NCBI RefSeq assembly: GCF_963678165.1
Contig: NZ_OY782755.1
Coordinates: 2,480,001 to 2,544,000, forward strand
Reading direction: 5' to 3'
DNA from: an uncultured Acetobacteroides sp.
GTDB taxonomy: Bacteria > Bacteroidota > Bacteroidia > Bacteroidales > ZOR0009
Length of the DNA: 64,000 nucleotides
The notes under the pieces were generated by a model that saw nothing but the letters and a program-made list of their open reading frames with translations, was not told where the DNA came from and ran no database searches. This document shows positions 26,375 to 36,635 of the stretch, piece after piece. The position numbers were made by a program, and so were the translations under genes. Within the stretch, counting starts at the first letter, position 1. The number at the start of each line of letters is the position of its first letter.

Positions 26375-27481
26375 ATGGGAGAGTTTATTGTATCAGCGCG
26401 CAAATACCGTCCGGCAAGCTTCGACACCGTTGTTGGTCAAGGGTCTATCACATCAACCCTGAAAAATGCCATCCAACGAAAGCAGCTAGCGCACGCCTAC
26501 CTATTCTGCGGTCCACGTGGTGTTGGAAAGACCACCTGCGCCCGCATCTTTGCCAAAACCATCAACTGCTTTAACCCAACCGCCGACATGGAGCCATGCG
26601 GCGAGTGCGAATCGTGCAAGGCCTTCAACGAAGGCCGCTCGTACAACATTCACGAGCTCGATGCCGCATCGAACAACTCGGTTGAAGATATCCGTACCCT
26701 GACCGATCAGGTGCGCATTCCCCCACAGATAGGCAAGTATAAGGTGTACATCATCGACGAGGTTCACATGCTCTCGTCGGGTGCGTTCAACGCGTTCCTT
26801 AAAACGCTGGAGGAACCACCAGCACATGCCATCTTTATCCTTGCCACCACCGAAAAGCATAAAATTCTACCCACCATTCTGTCGCGCTGTCAGATTTACG
26901 ACTTCAACAGAATGGGGATTGAAGATACCGTAAAGCACCTTACCCAGATTGCCCAAAAGGAGGGCATAACTTTCGAGGAAGAGGCGCTAAACATTATTGC
27001 GCACAAGGCTGATGGTGCCATGCGCGACGCGCTGTCAATCTTCGACCAGGTGGTTGCATTTTGCGGCACCCACCTCAGCTACGCCAAGGTTATCGAAAAC
27101 CTTAACGTGCTCGACTACGACTACTACTTCCAGCTAACCGACTCGTTCTTAGCAAAGGATCATGTCAAGGCCCTTGTGCTTTTCGACGAAATTCTAGCAA
27201 AGGGATTCGATGCACAACACTTTATAATTGGGCTTTGCATCCACTTCCGCGACCTGCTCGTTTGCAAAGACCCACAATCGACAAAGCTGCTCGAAGTTGG
27301 AGCCAGCATCGCCAACCGCTACAAAGATCAGGCTGCACGTTGCAGCGTCACCTACCTCTACGAGGCAATGGCGGCTGCCAATAAATGCGACGTTGGCTAT
27401 CGAGCCAGCAGTAATCCCCGGCTCCATGTAGAACTTGCGCTGCTTCACCTTTGCTACATTGGTGAAGAAAAAAAAAATTAG
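26375..27481 (+). CDS. dnaX: DNA polymerase III subunit gamma (dnaX, zero-frame product)
   Basis: 368 residues: the clamp-loader ATPase. AAA+ domain I has P-loop GPRGVGKT at about 46-53, zinc cysteines at about 65, 75, 78 and 81 (MEPCGECESC), the DEVHMLS Walker B and the SRC sensor motif, followed by domains II and III. The frame then stops at a TAG directly after a run of ten A (27468-27477). The +1 frame continues with a typical DnaX C-terminal region to 28172. In other bacteria the same site gives both tau and gamma by ribosomal or transcriptional slippage, so this ORF would be gamma. Start ATG 26375 (MGEFIVSARKYRPASF is the conserved beginning). Confidence 0.93.
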   Translation: MGEFIVSARKYRPASFDTVVGQGSITSTLKNAIQRKQLAHAYLFCGPRGVGKTTCARIFAKTINCFNPTADMEPCGECESCKAFNEGRSYNIHELDAASNNSVEDIRTLTDQVRIPPQIGKYKVYIIDEVHMLSSGAFNAFLKTLEEPPAHAIFILATTEKHKILPTILSRCQIYDFNRMGIEDTVKHLTQIAQKEGITFEEEALNIIAHKADGAMRDALSIFDQVVAFCGTHLSYAKVIENLNVLDYDYYFQLTDSFLAKDHVKALVLFDEILAKGFDAQHFIIGLCIHFRDLLVCKDPQSTKLLEVGASIANRYKDQAARCSVTYLYEAMAAANKCDVGYRASSNPRLHVELALLHLCYIGEEKKN

Positions 27482-28172
27482 CGAACGAAATCTAGGCGAT
27501 CTAATGAGCGGTGTAGACACCGCTAGTTCTGTTCAAGTAACTCCAGCAAGCAATTCAGCGGCATCATCGCAGCCCCAAGCAAGCAGCACCAGAAGTGTAC
27601 CTGCCCCAAAGCAGGAAGAGGCAAAACCTCAAGCACGTCCATCACTGCCATCGCTAAAGCGAACCCCTTCCTTCTCGGTTAAGGATGCAATCGCGGGGAA
27701 AGTAACCCCACCTGCACCTACCCCATCGTCAACAAACGATACAGGTGCCGACGCATCGGATAGCATTGATGAGGTTGAAGAGCCCTTCGAATCAATGGTA
27801 GAGGAGGTCGATTTCACACCCAAAAACATGGAACAGGTGTGGAATCGTTTTGCAAACCACATTAAAGCGTCAAGACCCCGAATCGGAAACGCCCTCCTCT
27901 CCAGCAAGCCCAACATTATTGACGATAACCACATCTCCTTCGACGTTGTAAATCAACAGCAAAAGGAAGAGATAATGACCATCTGCAACGAACTTGTCGG
28001 GTTTATTCGCAAATCGCTAGGAAGCCCAATGCTTGAACTTGAGTTTAATGTTGTAGAGGCAGATAGCACAAACTCACGCCCCTATACCATCGACGAGAAG
28101 TTTAAGTTTATGATCCAAAAGAATCCCGCTGTTCTGACGCTTAAACAAGCCCTAGGGCTCGATTTTGAATAA
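27478..28172 (+). CDS. dnaX: DnaX tau-specific C-terminal segment, reached by a +1 frame change at A10
   Basis: This frame has no start codon of its own that makes sense; it begins in phase right after the A10 run (KKISERNLGDLMSG) and runs 230 residues. The first part is a Pro/Ser/Ala-rich linker (domain IV-like). The last 110 residues (from NMEQVWNRF through VLTLKQALGLDFE) are a folded domain typical of the end of Bacteroidota DnaX. One A fewer, or slippage by one base, joins it to the upstream frame as a tau protein of about 598 residues. In the E. coli family this part contacts DnaB and the polymerase. Either programmed slippage or a homopolymer count error explains the split. Confidence 0.88.
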
Positions 28173-28264
28173 TCCCTGAGAAACTTATTCTATTTTATTT
28201 TAAAAGAATTAGCTGTTCGATGCTGTACTTACAGCATTTAGAAGTGTACACTCGCTATTTTTGC

Positions 28265-28272
28265 TATCTTTG
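28265..28272 (+). promoter_or_regulatory. Candidate -7 box of secA
   Basis: TATCTTTG matches TAnnTTTG and lies 59 nt before the ATG at 28332, leaving a leader of about 50 nt. Confidence 0.55.
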
Positions 28273-28331
28273 GTGCCGCTTACATTAAGCGAACAACTAT
28301 TTGTGCTCAATAACAAAATATTATAGGTCTA

Positions 28332-31300
28332 ATGAGTATAGTAAACGCTCTATTGAAAGCCTTTTTAGGAGGTAGTAAGTCTGATCGAGACATAAAGGAG
28401 GTTATGCCTTATGTTCAGAAGGCTTTGGAAATTTACCCCAGCCTTGCTCAAATTAGCAACGATGAGCTAAGGTTAAGAAGCAAAAGGCTTCGTGAAATCA
28501 TCAAGGAAAGAATTTCTGAAGATGAAATTAAAATTGCTGATCTGAAGTTACAGATGGAATCGGATGCTATTAGCATCGAAGAGAAGGAAACAGTTTACAC
28601 CCAAATTGACAAGCTAACCAAGCAGGTTGACGACACAATCGAGGTTGTCCTACTTGAGGTTCTACCTGAAGCCTTCGCCATTGTAAAGGAAACAGCTCGA
28701 CGTTTTAAGGAAAGCACCGAGCTTGAAGTAACAGCCACCGATTTTGACCGCAATATAGCCGCAAAAAAGGAAAACGTAGTAATTAAAGGTGATAAGGCAA
28801 TTTGGGCCAACAGCTGGATGGCTGGAGGAACTATGATTACCTGGGATATGGTGCACTACGATGTACAGCTTATTGGTGGTGTAGTTCTTCACAATGGCAA
28901 AATTGCCGAAATGACAACTGGTGAAGGTAAAACCCTTGTTGCTACCTTACCTGTATTCCTAAATGCACTTACCGGAAAGGGTGTTCACGTTGTAACCGTG
29001 AACGACTACCTTGCCCGACGCGACTCGGAATGGATGGGACCAATCTACGAATTCCACGAGTTATCGGTTGACTGCATCGACAAGTATGAGCCACACTCAG
29101 AGGCTCGCCGTGCCGCATACAACAGCGATATCACCTTTGGTACAAACAACGAGTTTGGCTTCGACTACCTTCGCGACAACATGTCGTTTAACCCAGAAGA
29201 TCTCGTTCAGCGCAAGCATCACTTTGCCATCGTCGATGAGGTTGACTCCGTTCTTATTGATGATGCCCGTACTCCGCTGATCATTTCTGGTCCAGTTCCA
29301 AAGGGCGAAGATCAGCTATTTAACGAGTATAATCCCAATATAGAAAGGCTATACAACGTTCAGCAGAAATTGGCAACCCAGCTGCTTTCTGATGCAAAAA
29401 AGCTTATAACCGACGGAAACTCTGAAGAAGGTGGCAAACTTCTACTAAGAGCACATAAAGGGCTTCCTAAATACAAGCCATTAATTAAATACCTCAGCGA
29501 GCCAGGCGTTAAATCCCTGTTACTTAAAACTGAGAACTTCTACATGCAAGACAATAACAAGAACATGCACATCATCACCGATGATCTGTACTTTGTTATT
29601 GACGAAAAACAAAATTCTGTAGAATTAACCGACAAGGGGATTGACCTAATCTCTAAGTCTTTTGACGATAAGAGTTTCTTTATCCTCCCTGACATAGGAA
29701 GTATAATTGCAGATCTTGAGAAAAACATCCAAGATCCTACAGAAAAACTTGCTGCTAAGGATAGGCTACTCGAAGAATACGCCATCAAATCGGAGCGCGT
29801 ACACACGGTTAACCAGCTGCTCAAAGCCTACGCGATGTTCGAAAAGGACACAGAATACGTGGTTATGGACAACAAGGTTAAAATTGTTGACGAGCAAACA
29901 GGACGTATCCTAGAAGGAAGGCGCTACTCTGATGGATTACACCAAGCAATTGAAGCAAAAGAAAAAGTTACTGTAGAAGCAGCAACTCAAACCTTTGCAA
30001 CTGTTACCCTACAGAACTACTTCCGTATGTACCACAAGCTTGCAGGTATGACCGGTACTGCCGAAACTGAGGCAGGTGAGCTTTGGTCAATCTACAAGTT
30101 AGATGTAGTTGTGATCCCAACCAACCGCCCAATTGTCCGCAAGGATATGGAGGATATGGTTTACAAGACAAAGAGAGAAAAGTACAACGCTGTTATCGAT
30201 GAGATTGATGTCCTTACCAAAGCAGGACGTCCAGTCCTTGTAGGAACAACCTCTGTAGAAATCTCGGAATTACTTTCGCGTATGCTTAAACTACGCGGCA
30301 TTAAGCATAACGTACTTAACGCAAAGCAGCACCAACGCGAAGCCGAAATCGTAGCAGAAGCAGGACGTCCTAGTCAGGTAACTATTGCAACGAATATGGC
30401 AGGTCGTGGTACCGACATTAAGCTAGCCCCAGAGGTTAAGGAAGCTGGTGGTTTGGCAATTATTGGTACAGAACGCCACGAATCTCGCCGTGTAGACCGC
30501 CAGCTACGTGGTCGTGCAGGACGTCAAGGAGACCCAGGAACTTCGCTCTTCTACGTTTCGCTAGAAGATGACTTGATGCGTCTATTTGGCTCCGATAGAA
30601 TGTCGAAAATGATGGATCGCCTTGGTCTAAAGGAGGGTGAAGTAATTCAACACTCTTGGATTTCAAAATCCATCGAGCGTGCTCAAAAGAAGGTTGAGGA
30701 GAATAACTTCGGTATTCGTAAGCGCTTGCTCGAATACGACGATGTGATGAATTCTCAACGTGAAGTTATCTACACCCGTCGCCGTCACGCATTAAACGGC
30801 GAACGCGTTGAAATAGATATCGACAACATGATGAGCGATTTCTCACTTACCATTGCCGAGCAAGTTCATGGTAAGATGAATTACGAGGATTATCAACTAG
30901 AACTCATCAGGCAACTCGGAATTGAAACCTCAATAACCGAAGAGGAATTCAAATCGCTAAGCGAGTCAGCACTTTCCGATCGTATTTACGAAAACATAAA
31001 GGGCGTATACGAACGTAAAACACAGCAAATAGCAGATCAGGCTTGGCCCGTAGTAAAGGATGTTTACGAACATCAGGCGGCTCAATACCAAAATATAGTT
31101 GTCCCAATTACCGATGGACATAAGGGCTTCAACATCCTTTCAAACCTCAAGAAAGCATACGAGTCAAAGGGTAAAGAGGTAATAAAGTCGTACTCCAAAA
31201 CCATAATGCTGGTCACCATAGACGAGCACTGGATGGAGCACCTTCGTGAAATGGATGAATTAAAGCAATCCGTTCAGAATGCGACTTACGAGCAAAAAGA

Positions 31301-31628
31301 TCCGCTTTTGATCTACAAGTTCGAGTCATACAACCTATTCCGCTCAATGCTCGAAAAGGTTAACCGCGACGTGCTTTCGTCACTGCTTCGTGGTCACATT
31401 CCATTCCGCGAAAACGAGGAGCAAAGACCTCAAATGCAGGAACAACACGAAAATCGCCAAAAGGTAGACCTTAACCGTTTAAGCACTAGCCGTAACGAAC
31501 TATCATCGAACGCTAGCGAACCAAAGCACAACGAACCTGTAAAGGTTGGGAAGCAAATTGGTCGTAACGATCCTTGTCCTTGCGGAAGCGGCAAGAAGTA
31601 CAAAGCTTGTCACGGTAAAAACGAATAG
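28332..31628 (+). CDS. secA: Preprotein translocase ATPase SecA
   Basis: 1098 residues, longer than E. coli SecA (901), as usual in Bacteroidota because of insertions in the N-terminal and nucleotide-binding regions. Visible are the Walker A region [14 protein letters not shown], the DEAD-type [19 protein letters not shown] (split: [18 protein letters not shown]), the helicase motif GRGTDIKLA, and [14 protein letters not shown]. The C-terminal SEC-C zinc motif [13 protein letters not shown] binds SecB or ribosomes in the family. It drives protein export through SecYEG. The gene is monocistronic with its own promoter and a 13-bp terminator. Codon use is slightly more A+T-rich than uvrA but ordinary. 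Confidence 0.98.
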   Translation: MSIVNALLKAFLGGSKSDRDIKEVMPYVQKALEIYPSLAQISNDELRLRSKRLREIIKERISEDEIKIADLKLQMESDAISIEEKETVYTQIDKLTKQVDDTIEVVLLEVLPEAFAIVKETARRFKESTELEVTATDFDRNIAAKKENVVIKGDKAIWANSWMAGGTMITWDMVHYDVQLIGGVVLHNGKIAEMTTGEGKTLVATLPVFLNALTGKGVHVVTVNDYLARRDSEWMGPIYEFHELSVDCIDKYEPHSEARRAAYNSDITFGTNNEFGFDYLRDNMSFNPEDLVQRKHHFAIVDEVDSVLIDDARTPLIISGPVPKGEDQLFNEYNPNIERLYNVQQKLATQLLSDAKKLITDGNSEEGGKLLLRAHKGLPKYKPLIKYLSEPGVKSLLLKTENFYMQDNNKNMHIITDDLYFVIDEKQNSVELTDKGIDLISKSFDDKSFFILPDIGSIIADLEKNIQDPTEKLAAKDRLLEEYAIKSERVHTVNQLLKAYAMFEKDTEYVVMDNKVKIVDEQTGRILEGRRYSDGLHQAIEAKEKVTVEAATQTFATVTLQNYFRMYHKLAGMTGTAETEAGELWSIYKLDVVVIPTNRPIVRKDMEDMVYKTKREKYNAVIDEIDVLTKAGRPVLVGTTSVEISELLSRMLKLRGIKHNVLNAKQHQREAEIVAEAGRPSQVTIATNMAGRGTDIKLAPEVKEAGGLAIIGTERHESRRVDRQLRGRAGRQGDPGTSLFYVSLEDDLMRLFGSDRMSKMMDRLGLKEGEVIQHSWISKSIERAQKKVEENNFGIRKRLLEYDDVMNSQREVIYTRRRHALNGERVEIDIDNMMSDFSLTIAEQVHGKMNYEDYQLELIRQLGIETSITEEEFKSLSESALSDRIYENIKGVYERKTQQIADQAWPVVKDVYEHQAAQYQNIVVPITDGHKGFNILSNLKKAYESKGKEVIKSYSKTIMLVTIDEHWMEHLREMDELKQSVQNATYEQKDPLLIYKFESYNLFRSMLEKVNRDVLSSLLRGHIPFRENEEQRPQMQEQHENRQKVDLNRLSTSRNELSSNASEPKHNEPVKVGKQIGRNDPCPCGSGKKYKACHGKNE

Positions 31629-31645
31629 CATTTACCTACAAATAA

Positions 31646-31678
31646 AAAGAGAGGTCTGAAAATTACAGACCTCTCTTT
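31646..31678 (+). terminator. Intrinsic terminator of secA
   Basis: A 13-bp perfect stem (AAAGAGAGGTCTG with CAGACCTCTCTTT, 7-nt loop), 17 nt after the stop codon. Confidence 0.93.
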
Positions 31679-31735
31679 GTTTAAATATGGAATAATTACT
31701 ACAACGTTCGACGTTGAATAGTAAAACACATAAAT

Positions 31736-31773
31736 AAAAGGACAGAGATTCACTTTTGAAAATCTGTCCTTTT
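31736..31773 (-). terminator. Terminator of the 31.8-kb hypothetical gene
   Basis: Arms AAAAGGACAGA and TCTGTCCTTTT enclose 16 nt, with A and T runs on both sides. The same hairpin with nearly the same loop recurs at 32762-32800 after uvrB. Confidence 0.85.
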
Positions 31774-31809
31774 TATTTTAGCAAATAAATAATACGGAGA
31801 AGAATCGAA

Positions 31810-32217
31810 CTAAATTTTCTTACTATTAAAGTAATGAATAGAAGCATCTACCGACTTCCAATTTTTATTATTATCCAAAATAAAAGTGTGAGTTACCTCG
31901 ATATTATTATCGATATGGTAAACAAGAGTAACTTCCGCTTGCACCTTATCATTCATGGTCATTTCAACATTCTGAACATGAACCATAGTCATGCTGCTAT
32001 CTAGTTCCCTATTCAATTTAGCTTTCGAATAAATGAAGATAGGCTTCAAATTTCCATCGCCATCTTTTGAAAGAGCAGCCTTTACCTCGTTAGTAATTAA
32101 GGACTTTTGTAGGAAATAATTGCCTACTAGATTACTTTCTTTTGCTGTAATTGCACTTGCATAACTTCCAACCAGAATAAGCATTCCAATTAGAAAACAT
32201 TTCATCGTTTTCATCAC
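31810..32217 (-). CDS. Small secreted hypothetical protein
   Basis: 135 residues with a clear signal peptide (CFLIGMLILVGSYASAITA). The mature part of about 110 residues is beta-rich, with alternating strands such as AEVTLVYHIDNNIEVTHTFIL cut at VTLVYHI and THTFILD; it somewhat resembles NTF2/lipocalin-like periplasmic proteins but no family is recognised. It is convergent with secA and lies on the same strand as uvrB, 618 bp away, so it is probably its own unit. Start ATG at 32217; A+T-rich codon use. Confidence 0.75.
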   Translation of the reverse strand: MMKTMKCFLIGMLILVGSYASAITAKESNLVGNYFLQKSLITNEVKAALSKDGDGNLKPIFIYSKAKLNRELDSSMTMVHVQNVEMTMNDKVQAEVTLVYHIDNNIEVTHTFILDNNKNWKSVDASIHYFNSKKI

Positions 32218-32835
32218 TATAATTGTTTTTGTAAAACAAAAAACTAATTCATTTAATCAATGAATGTAGATGAATTAAGATGTGCACAACTATTCTACTA
32301 CAACACTTGGAACTTCTAGGAACGACCTTCGATAATTTAGATTGTTCTTTCTGATGATTCCACCTATAAGACGCATCAGAAATAAAAATGTAACCTCGTA
32401 AGTCCCCATTTAACAATATTTAGTCGCCAAACCATGTATTGCGTTGAAATACCATCTTTTAATGTTATCGTACATAAAAAACAACACCAATAAACAGCAT
32501 TCCACACTTTTGAATCACACATTTTCTCAACATGTGGAATGTCTTCAACACTTTTTTATTCAATTCAAATCCCCGAGAATAACTGAAACTTTTATTATTT
32601 ATCGCATACAAATAGGAATCAACCAATTGATGGTTCAAGTTTATTATTAAGTATATATTTACAGAACGAAGAATGATGGTAGGCATCCTTCTTGCAGTAA
32701 TAGTATTGTTGCCGTATAGAAGCAATAGACATTAATTAGCCCCATTTTTCACACACACGATAAAAGGACAGAGATTCATTAGATGAAAATCTGTCCTTTT
32801 TACCTTTTAATAAGTTCGAAAGAATTGAAGCAGCC
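32218..32835. other. Intergenic region downstream of uvrB
   Basis: 618 bp, strongly A+T-rich. Short ORFs on both strands (for example 32465-32725 minus) have no signal, no promoter and no recognisable family, and I do not call them. The only supported element is the uvrB terminator at 32762-32800. The rest presumably contains the promoter of the minus-strand gene ending at 31810. Confidence 0.5.
32762..32800 (-). terminator. Terminator of uvrB
   Basis: AAAAGGACAGA / TCTGTCCTTTT hairpin with a T-run, 36 nt beyond the uvrB stop codon. It is a near copy of the hairpin at 31736-31773. Confidence 0.87.
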
Positions 32836-34857
32836 CTACTTCGTTTTCTTATCTGCTATTTCTATCAGGGCAAACATCTCATCACGGTACTTTGCAGCTT
32901 CAATAAAGTCGAGATTCTTAGCGGCCTTCTCCATATTCTCTTTTGCCAGTTGAATTGACTTTTGAATTTCATTTTTAGACATATAACCAATAATAGGATC
33001 GGCAGCAACGCTAACCTTTTCGGGTTCAACGTAGGCCTTCCCTTCGGCTGATTTAGAAAGTAAATCGCTACTTAATGCACCTTTTGACGATTTGTAAACC
33101 TGACGAGGCGTAATATTATGCTCGATATTGTAACGAGCCTGCTTTTCGCGGCGTCGGTTGGTTTCGCTAATGGTCTTCTCCATCGAATCGGTAATCTTAT
33201 CGGCATACATAATTACCAGACCATTAATATTACGGGCTGCACGGCCTGCCGTTTGGGTTAGCGAACGTGCAGAACGAAGAAATCCTTCCTTATCGGCATC
33301 AAGAATAGCAACCAAAGAGACTTCCGGTAAATCGAGCCCTTCGCGAAGAAGGTTAACTCCTACCAGCACATCAAACAATCCGGCTTGCAGATCCTCCATA
33401 ATTTGAATGCGCTCAAGCGTTTCTACATCGGAGTGAATATAGCGCGTTCTGATGCCCATACGAACAAGATACTTGGTTAACTCCTCTGCCATACGCTTGG
33501 TAAGCGTAGTTACAAGGATTCGCTCCTCCTTCTCTGTCCGCTTGTAGATCTCTTCGAGCAAATTATCTATTTGATTTGCTGTTGGACGGACGTCAATAAC
33601 AGGATCGAGCAACCCTGTTGGGCGAATAACCTGCTCCACAATTACGCCTTCGCTCTTTTTTAGCTCGTAATCAGCCGGAGTTGCGCTTACAAATACCGCC
33701 TGGTTCACCAGCGTCTCAAACTCATCGAACTTTAATGGACGGTTATCGATTGCTGCAGGAAGTCGGAAACCGTATTCAACCAGGTTATTTTTTCGGGAGA
33801 AATCGCCGCCGTACATTGCACGCACCTGCGGAATTGTCACGTGGCTCTCGTCAATTATTATTAAGCGATCGTTAGGGAAGTAATCGAGCAAGCAGAATGG
33901 ACGCATGCCCGCTTTACGTCCATCAAAGTAGCGAGAGTAGTTTTCGATGCCAGTACAGTACCCTAGTTCCTTTAGCATCTCCATATCGTACTCAACCCGC
34001 TGCTTTATGCGCTTTGCTTCAGCAAACTTTCCAACGCTATTGAAGAACTCTACCTGATGCACCAAATCATCCTGTATTTGACGAATGGCATTGTTCATTC
34101 GCTCCTTGGTGGTAACGAATAGGTTTGCTGGATAGATAAGTACCTCATCTGGCTCATCGATAACCGAACCAGTAACAGGATCGAATATCTCAAGGCTTTC
34201 TATTTCATCACCCCAAAAGGAGATACGGTATGCGCTATCGCTGTAGGCGAGGTAAACATCAACCGTATCGCCCTTAACCCTAAAGCGACCACGGGCAAAC
34301 TCCACCTCGTTGCGCGAGTAGAGCGCATCTACCAAACCGTACAGCAACTTATTTCGGCTAAGCAGCTGACCGCGTTGGAGTTTTATGGTTGTTGCATGAA
34401 AGTCTTCGGGATTACCAATACCATATAAACATGATACTGACGACACAACAATAACATCTCTCCTACCCGACAGCAACGCCGATGTAGTGCTTAGCCTTAG
34501 TTTCTCCAGTTCGTCGTTAATAGCCAAATCCTTTTCAATGTAGACATCGGTAGTAGGAATATACGCTTCGGGCTGATAGTAATCGTAGTACGATACGAAG
34601 TACTCCACCGCATTCTCGGGGAAGAAGGTTTTAAACTCACCGTAAAGCTGCGCAGCCAACGTCTTGTTGTGGCTAAGGATAAGCGTAGGTCGGTTAAGCT
34701 GCGCCACCACGTTAGCCATGGTAAATGTTTTGCCCGAACCCGTTACTCCAAGAAGCACGCTATACTTACTATCTCCCTTAATATTTTCCACCAGCTGACG
34801 AATGGCTTCGGGCTGATCGCCCGTTGGCTTAAATTCGGATGTGAGCTTAAAATCCAT
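32836..34857 (-). CDS. uvrB: Excinuclease ABC subunit UvrB
   Basis: 673 residues; the helicase-like damage-verification subunit that receives DNA from UvrA and recruits UvrC. Walker A GVTGSGKTFTMANV (about 38), the beta-hairpin YYDYYQPEAYIP that clamps DNA, DESHVTIPQ, the helicase motif ATPADYE, and the C-terminal UVR domain (ENMEKAAKNLDFIEAAKYRDEM, cut at KNLDFIEAAKYRDEM) are present. The upstream in-frame ATG at 34899 would add 14 residues across the promoter. The ATG at 34857 is preferred because AAGGAG lies just before it and a TATTTTTG box is 23 nt upstream. Divergent from mntP. Confidence 0.97.
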   Translation of the reverse strand: MDFKLTSEFKPTGDQPEAIRQLVENIKGDSKYSVLLGVTGSGKTFTMANVVAQLNRPTLILSHNKTLAAQLYGEFKTFFPENAVEYFVSYYDYYQPEAYIPTTDVYIEKDLAINDELEKLRLSTTSALLSGRRDVIVVSSVSCLYGIGNPEDFHATTIKLQRGQLLSRNKLLYGLVDALYSRNEVEFARGRFRVKGDTVDVYLAYSDSAYRISFWGDEIESLEIFDPVTGSVIDEPDEVLIYPANLFVTTKERMNNAIRQIQDDLVHQVEFFNSVGKFAEAKRIKQRVEYDMEMLKELGYCTGIENYSRYFDGRKAGMRPFCLLDYFPNDRLIIIDESHVTIPQVRAMYGGDFSRKNNLVEYGFRLPAAIDNRPLKFDEFETLVNQAVFVSATPADYELKKSEGVIVEQVIRPTGLLDPVIDVRPTANQIDNLLEEIYKRTEKEERILVTTLTKRMAEELTKYLVRMGIRTRYIHSDVETLERIQIMEDLQAGLFDVLVGVNLLREGLDLPEVSLVAILDADKEGFLRSARSLTQTAGRAARNINGLVIMYADKITDSMEKTISETNRRREKQARYNIEHNITPRQVYKSSKGALSSDLLSKSAEGKAYVEPEKVSVAADPIIGYMSKNEIQKSIQLAKENMEKAAKNLDFIEAAKYRDEMFALIEIADKKTK

Positions 34858-34880
34858 TATGTTCTCCTTATCGTGATCTG

Positions 34881-34888
34881 CAAAAATA
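34881..34888 (-). promoter_or_regulatory. Candidate -7 box of uvrB
   Basis: TATTTTTG on the minus strand, 23 nt before the ATG at 34857, with AAGGAG between. It faces the mntP promoter about 45 bp away, so the two promoters share one short divergent region. Confidence 0.65.
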
Positions 34889-34932
34889 CAAAGATGCATG
34901 AAGCTTTATGCCTGCATATCCACCCTTTTTGG

Positions 34933-34940
34933 TACTTTTG
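34933..34940 (+). promoter_or_regulatory. Candidate -7 box of mntP
   Basis: TACTTTTG matches TAnnTTTG and lies 35 nt before the ATG at 34976. Confidence 0.6.
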
Positions 34941-34975
34941 CCGCGAATTTACAACATTATAGCAGTCATTTTATT

Positions 34976-35536
34976 ATGGAATTCCTCACCCTTTTTGCCC
35001 TCGCCGTTGGACTTTGCTTTGATACCTTTGCCGTTTCGGTATCAAGCGGACTGATGAAACGAGAGATTACCTTTAATCAAGCGCTTCGAATTGCCTTTGT
35101 ACTGGGAACTTTTCAAGGGTTAATGCCTGCTATCGGGTGGTTTTTAGGAACAAGCATTAAGGGATTTATCGAAGAGTGGGATCATTGGATTGCCTTTATT
35201 CTACTTGGTGCACTTGGCGCTAAAATGATCTACGAGAGTTTCAGCAAAGATGATGATAAGGAGTTCGATCCGCTTAATGTAAAGGTGATGGTTGGAATGG
35301 CAATTGCCACCAGCATCGACGCGCTAATTGTTGGCGTTAGCTTCGGGATGTTCGACGTTAACCTTCCGCTTGCCGTTATCGTTATTGGAGGGGTTACAGT
35401 GCTAGCCTCGATGCTCGGCATCTTTTTTGGGAAGAAAACTGGTGCGCATTACGGTGAGAAAATTGAAATTCTAGGAGGAATAATCCTGATTGTCATTGGT
35501 ATAAAAATAGTGGTGCAGCATATTTGGTTTTCGTAA
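34976..35536 (+). CDS. mntP: Putative manganese efflux pump MntP
   Basis: 186 residues with six membrane helices in two related halves (DUF204 twice). The family markers are conserved acidic residues within helices: LCFDTFAVSVSSG in helix 1 and TSIDALIVGVSFG in the second half. It is thought to export Mn(II). No yybP-ykoY riboswitch is visible in the short leader. An upstream in-frame ATG at 34898 would add 26 residues with no membrane topology and would cross the promoter, so the ATG at 34976 is chosen. Divergent from uvrB and apparently monocistronic. Confidence 0.93.
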   Translation: MEFLTLFALAVGLCFDTFAVSVSSGLMKREITFNQALRIAFVLGTFQGLMPAIGWFLGTSIKGFIEEWDHWIAFILLGALGAKMIYESFSKDDDKEFDPLNVKVMVGMAIATSIDALIVGVSFGMFDVNLPLAVIVIGGVTVLASMLGIFFGKKTGAHYGEKIEILGGIILIVIGIKIVVQHIWFS

Positions 35537-35636
35537 CCTAATCTATATTCAGAGTTAGGCGGCATTAAGTATAGGTGCAAACTAGGATAGATTAATAAGT
35601 AGCACTTACTTATAGTTTCAGCAAATATTTAGCGAT

Positions 35637-36542
35637 ATGCAAGACATAAAATCTATCGAAGATCTCATCGAAATTCAAAAAGCGTGTGGAATATCTTCCG
35701 AACTAATTGATAATTCGACTCTGCATTCCGATGGCGGCACCATCTACATTATTCGTCGTGAGGATTTTTACAACAAGCAAGTTCCATATAGCCGCAGAGA
35801 TTTCTTCAAGATATCGCTAATGATAGGCGATGGCACGCTATGCTATGCCAGCAAAGGAATAAAAATAGATCAAGCCGCCCTTGTGTTCTTCAATCCTCTA
35901 GTGCCATACGCTTGGGAAACAGTGTCTGAAAACCAATCGGGCTACTGCTGCCTATTTACCGAAGAGTTCGTTACGCAAAATAAGCTGCTAAACGATTCGC
36001 CTTTCTTTAAAATTGGAGCCGACCCTGTATTCTTTTTAAGCGAGCAGCAAAAGGCAACGCTAAGCATACTATTCGAAAAGATGCTTGCTGAGATTGGCAG
36101 CGAATACAGGTACAAGTCGCTTCTTCTCCAAAACTACCTGGAGCTAATAGTACACGAAGCGCTTAAGATGAAGCCATCCGACAGCTACTTTACCTATACC
36201 GATGCATCAACCCGTATTACAAACCTATTTTTAGAGCTGCTCGAACGCCAATTTCCGGTTGATCCAATAAAGCATCCGCTAAAGCTAAAAGCGGCAAACG
36301 ACTTTGCCTGTTCGCTATCGGTGCACGTTAACCACCTTAATCGTGCAGTTAAGGAAATTACCAATCACACCACATCGTGGCATATTGCCGATCGGGTTAT
36401 ACGCGAAGCAAGATTGCTGCTTAAAAATACCGACTGGTCCATTGCCGATGTTGCCTATAGCCTCGGTTTCGAATACCCTGCCTACTTTAATAGCTTTTTT
36501 AAGAAACAAACAGGATTGACACCGCTTATCGTACGCAAGTAG
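35637..36542 (+). CDS. AraC-family transcriptional regulator
   Basis: 301 residues. The N-terminal cupin-like sensor domain (about 1-170) is not related to a known ligand class. The C-terminal double HTH_18 domain (about 200-301) includes CSLSVHVNHLNRAVKEITNH (cut at VNHLNRAVKEIT) and the signature WSIADVAYSLGFEYPAYFNSF followed by FKKQTGLTP (cut here). It directly precedes an aldo/keto reductase gene on the same strand, a common pair in which the regulator controls the reductase. The reductase also has its own promoter box between the genes. Confidence 0.92.
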   Translation: MQDIKSIEDLIEIQKACGISSELIDNSTLHSDGGTIYIIRREDFYNKQVPYSRRDFFKISLMIGDGTLCYASKGIKIDQAALVFFNPLVPYAWETVSENQSGYCCLFTEEFVTQNKLLNDSPFFKIGADPVFFLSEQQKATLSILFEKMLAEIGSEYRYKSLLLQNYLELIVHEALKMKPSDSYFTYTDASTRITNLFLELLERQFPVDPIKHPLKLKAANDFACSLSVHVNHLNRAVKEITNHTTSWHIADRVIREARLLLKNTDWSIADVAYSLGFEYPAYFNSFFKKQTGLTPLIVRK

Positions 36543-36602
36543 CAGCTTGAATTTTATAGCTATCTGTTTGAATTCTGTTATGCAACTCAAACCTCCATAG
36601 CC

Positions 36603-36610
36603 TATTTTTG
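36603..36610 (+). promoter_or_regulatory. Candidate -7 box of the aldo/keto reductase gene
   Basis: TATTTTTG, 25 nt before the ATG at 36636, matches TAnnTTTG. Confidence 0.6.
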
Positions 36611-36635
36611 CGTTACAAATCAACAAGATAAAAAG

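Noticed and set aside
32444-32725. Two small ORFs on opposite strands downstream of uvrB
   Set aside because: A+T-rich, overlapping each other, with no leader or family.
34898-34975. Longer N-terminus of MntP (start 34898)
   Set aside because: It crosses the mntP promoter box and adds residues that fit no membrane topology.
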